Source: Syntrophomonadaceae bacterium (GTDB lineage: Bacteria > Bacillota > Dethiobacteria > DTU022). Taken from it: a DNA stretch of 6,983 nucleotides. This document shows positions 5,813 to 6,983 of the stretch, piece by piece. The translations under genes and the position numbers were made by a program. Location of the stretch: assembly GCA_003564055.1 (NCBI GenBank), contig PWSG01000246.1, forward strand, positions 1 to 6,983, given 5' to 3'. The notes under the pieces were generated by a model, which was given only the letters and a program-made list of their open reading frames with translations, made no database searches and was not told the origin of the DNA. Each line of letters begins with the position of its first letter. Within the stretch, counting starts at the first letter, position 1.

Positions 5813-6145
5813 TTATATCATAAAATACCTGTTAACATCTTCCTCAATTTTTTTGTTAACAGATTCAACCAGGGCTTCGTACTTCCTGATGAAATCTTTT
5901 GCTTCCCTGGTTATGATTGAACCTCCTCCAGCTTTGCCTCCTATTTTTCGTTCCAATAATTTTATTTGTAATTCTTCCTCAACCTGCTTCATAATTTTCC
6001 ATGCCTTACTGTAGGACATCTGCATGGAAATAGCGGCCTGCCTGAGGGAACCCAGCTCTTCAACTTTTTTTAATAACATTAAAGGCCCTTCACCAAAAAC
6101 CTTTTTGTTATTTTTCATCAGCCACAAGCGGAACCTGTAATCCAT
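5813..6145 (-). CDS. ModE-like transcriptional regulator, DNA-binding domain only
   Basis: This 110-residue protein matches the N-terminal winged helix-turn-helix (LysR-type HTH) of the molybdate regulator ModE. Recognisable parts are FRLWLMKNNKKVFGEGP, the helix-turn-helix GSLRQAAISMQMSYSKAWK, and the wing RKIGGKAGGGSIITREA. The two Mop oxyanion-binding domains that follow in E. coli ModE (about 262 residues) are absent, a form common among bacterial one-domain ModE homologues. ATG 6143-6145 is chosen because GAGGTG lies 6 nt upstream. The frame could extend to TTG 6185-6187, but no site supports that start. It lies 5' of modABC on the same strand and probably binds the dyad at 5763-5786. 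How it senses oxyanion without a Mop domain is not evident. Confidence 0.88.
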   Translation of the reverse strand: MDYRFRLWLMKNNKKVFGEGPLMLLKKVEELGSLRQAAISMQMSYSKAWKIMKQVEEELQIKLLERKIGGKAGGGSIITREAKDFIRKYEALVESVNKKIEEDVNRYFMI

Positions 6146-6151
6146 AGCGGG

Positions 6152-6157
6152 CACCTC
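6152..6157 (-). promoter_or_regulatory. Ribosome binding site of the ModE-like gene
   Basis: GAGGTG on the minus strand, 6 nt before ATG 6143-6145. It supports this internal ATG over the TTG start 42 nt upstream, for which no comparable site exists. Confidence 0.65.
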
Positions 6158-6205
6158 TTTTGGTTTGCCTTTAATTATTGAATTCAAAGATGCTTTCCTG
6201 CCAGG

Positions 6206-6319
6206 TTAATCCTTAAGCTTGTCCATGGATTCGGCTTCAGTAAATATTGATTGCCCAGGTGCGCGTGCTGCCAGTTCGCCTTCTGGAGCTTCTTCAATAA
6301 GAAAGATAATCTTGCTCAC
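6206..6319 (-). pseudogene. Truncated HicB-like antitoxin-type protein (37 codons)
   Basis: A GTG start at 6317-6319 opens 37 codons reading MSKIIFLIEEAPEGELAARA, then PGQSIFTEAESMDKLKD, then TAA. This resembles the N-terminal half of the small HicB-like proteins (about 70 residues) common in bacteria, often mislabelled as 2-oxoisovalerate dehydrogenase subunits, whose pattern is IIFLVEEAPEGGYTARA then SIFTEA. The expected second half (around xxVRDAVxCHF) is missing after the stop, so it looks truncated. No partner HicA-like toxin is present. GGGTGG about 11-12 nt upstream is a modest ribosome binding site. A plausible promoter lies just upstream, so the fragment may still be transcribed as the first part of the modE transcript. 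The family assignment comes from memory of the motif. Confidence 0.6.
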
Positions 6320-6345
6320 TGACTAACACCACCCATCTCATTTTT

Positions 6346-6374
6346 ATTTTACATGCTGATAGTGTTTACAGCAA
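6346..6374 (-). promoter_or_regulatory. Candidate promoter for the HicB fragment and modE-like gene
   Basis: On the minus strand, TTGCTG (6369-6374) and TAAAAT (6346-6351) are separated by 17 bp. The -10 matches consensus in 5 of 6 positions and the -35 in 3 of 6. It is the best sigma-70-type promoter I find upstream of the modE-like gene and could also feed modABC by read-through. Confidence 0.4.
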
Positions 6375-6390
6375 TAGGACGAATTTCCGT

Positions 6391-6504
6391 TCAAGGAAGG
6401 CATATGGCTACTGCGACAGGTATCTTTGATTTTTGATCTATCTCACCTTTATCAAGCAAGGATGAATAAAATTTCTTTAAACTTGCAGCATTAATAATGT
6501 ATAA
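6391..6504 (-). pseudogene. Decayed C-terminal fragment of an IS110-type transposase
   Basis: The minus strand reads LYIINAASLKKFYSSLLDKG, then EIDQKSKIPVAVAICLP and stop (6391-6393). This follows the pattern of the C-terminal region of IS110/IS116/IS902 transposases (LYMAAL...NPVLKAFYxRLLAKGKPKKVALVACMRK): LY, LK-FY, LL-KG, K-K and VAVA stand in matching order. The MRKLL continuation is lost and no other part of the element is visible. It is a degenerate scrap without ends or target duplications. The match is short, so this remains a tentative call. Confidence 0.38.
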
Positions 6505-6505
6505 T
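6477..6505 (+). promoter_or_regulatory. Candidate promoter of the aminotransferase gene
   Basis: An exact TATAAT at 6500-6505 lies 17 bp downstream of TTAAAC (6477-6482), a weak -35 box. Transcription would start near 6512, only about 18 nt before the upstream small ORF. The promoter overlaps the transposase-like remnant on the opposite strand. Confidence 0.5.
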
Positions 6506-6529
6506 TTTGATTTAAGGGTGGTATTTATC

Positions 6530-6565
6530 ATGGAGACCGATAGGGGAGAGTTGAACAAAAAATGA
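6530..6565 (+). CDS. Upstream small ORF, 11 codons, overlapping the aminotransferase start
   Basis: METDRGELNKK is encoded from ATG 6530 and stops at TGA 6563-6565, overlapping the next start as ATGA. It has the better ribosome binding site of the two starts: AAGGGTGG (6514-6521), 8 nt upstream. Its own codons AGGGGAGAG (6542-6549) supply the purine-rich site for the aminotransferase, though 12-13 nt from that ATG. The arrangement suggests translational coupling through a leader peptide. The peptide has no run of one amino acid and so no obvious attenuation signal. It may simply be chance. Confidence 0.35.
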   Translation: METDRGELNKK

Positions 6566-6983
6566 AAATTAATAAATTTAAGCTGGAAAGGTATTTCGCC
6601 GTCTACGAGTTTTCTGCAAAATACCTCTTAAGCCCATCCGATTGTGAGAGTTTAACGATGAAAGAGCTTATAGAAAATGCTGACGAGGAGAGCCTGCGGA
6701 TGTGGCATAACCTTAAGCTAAGCTACACAGAGTCGATGGGTCACCCTGTTTTGCGAAAGGAAATTGCTAAGCTTTATCATAGCATAGAGGAGAACAATGT
6801 TATCACCGCTGTTCCTGAAGAAGCTATTTTCATCACCATGCATGCCCTTTTGGAAGAAGATGATCATGTTGTTATTATCGACCCGGTTTATCAATCACTC
6901 AAAGAAATACCCGATTCAATAGGATGCTCTATAACTAATTGGCGTATGGAAGAAAAAGATAACCACTGGCACCTGGACCTGGA
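6562..6983 (+). CDS. PLP-dependent aminotransferase, class I/II fold, 3' end outside window
   Basis: The first 140 codons are present. The protein resembles fold-type I aminotransferases of the class I/II superfamily. It opens with KFKLERYFAVYEFSAKYLLS, then has YTESMGHPVLRKEIAKLY (55-72), matching the conserved Y..x.G...LR substrate/PLP-proximal segment. VPEEAIFITMHALLEEDDHV (84-103) corresponds to the usual TGA.xaI...LL.pGD.V cofactor-phosphate region, and DPVYQSL (107-113) contains the Tyr expected to stack near PLP. The catalytic lysine lies beyond the right edge. Starting ATG 6562-6564 overlaps the stop of the 11-codon upstream ORF. The substrate cannot be inferred: this branch is often left as a generic aminotransferase. 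Confidence 0.88.
   Translation, partial: MKINKFKLERYFAVYEFSAKYLLSPSDCESLTMKELIENADEESLRMWHNLKLSYTESMGHPVLRKEIAKLYHSIEENNVITAVPEEAIFITMHALLEEDDHVVIIDPVYQSLKEIPDSIGCSITNWRMEEKDNHWHLDL

Noticed and set aside
5786..5815. Terminator after the ModE-like gene (run of eight T on the minus strand)
   Set aside because: The T-run is not preceded by a stable GC-rich stem, so it does not meet the pattern of an intrinsic terminator.
6143..6319. Stop-codon readthrough fusion of the HicB-like fragment with the ModE-like protein
   Set aside because: The frames are aligned through one TAA, but the ModE-like gene has its own ATG with a good ribosome binding site and the intervening residues match neither family.

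Overview
The window looks like a chromosomal segment of an anaerobic Firmicute, probably Clostridia and Peptococcaceae-like. The supporting signs are strong purine-rich Shine-Dalgarno sites, TTG and GTG starts, AT-rich spacers around genes of moderate GC, and a lipoprotein-type binding protein in a molybdate/tungstate uptake operon. This placement is inferred from gene style, because no rRNA or marker gene is present.

Layout: (1) 1-1579, minus strand: a two-gene operon of a (3R)-hydroxyacyl-CoA dehydrogenase (SDR) followed 18 bp later by an (R)-specific enoyl-CoA hydratase 2 that runs off the left edge. Together they correspond to the dehydrogenase and hydratase-2 domains that are fused in eukaryotic peroxisomal multifunctional enzyme type 2. 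The likely control region (exact TATAAT and a 9-bp direct repeat) lies at 1632-1657. (2) 1580-2578: about 1 kb without an intact gene. It holds a 23-codon ORF and the decayed 3' end of an oligopeptide/dipeptide ABC transporter ATPase (OppF/DppF type), frameshifted near its end. (3) 2579-3517, plus strand: an ADP-ribosylglycohydrolase of the DraG/ARH fold with its metal-site motifs. (4) 3586-6145, minus strand: a molybdate/tungstate locus, modE-like regulator then modA-modB-modC, with overlapping ABC genes and a CGTTAT-N12-ATAACG dyad in front of modA. Both the regulator and the ATPase lack the usual C-terminal oxyanion-binding (Mop/TOBE) domains. (5) 6206-6561: a stretch of debris holding a truncated HicB-like antitoxin fragment and a decayed piece of IS110-type transposase, both on the minus strand, plus promoters pointing both ways. 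(6) 6562-6983, plus strand: the start of a class I/II fold PLP-dependent aminotransferase, preceded by an 11-codon ORF that overlaps its start.

The working units are therefore an acyl-CoA (R)-hydroxyacyl module, a molybdate/tungstate import module with its own regulator, a solitary ADP-ribosyl hydrolase, and an aminotransferase. The spaces between them carry fragments of a transporter, a toxin-antitoxin component and a transposase. I see no RNA gene, CRISPR array, intact mobile element or convincing intrinsic terminator. No clearly new system is present. The most unusual points are the absence of any visible oxyanion-sensing domain in the mod locus and the split MFE-2 pair.
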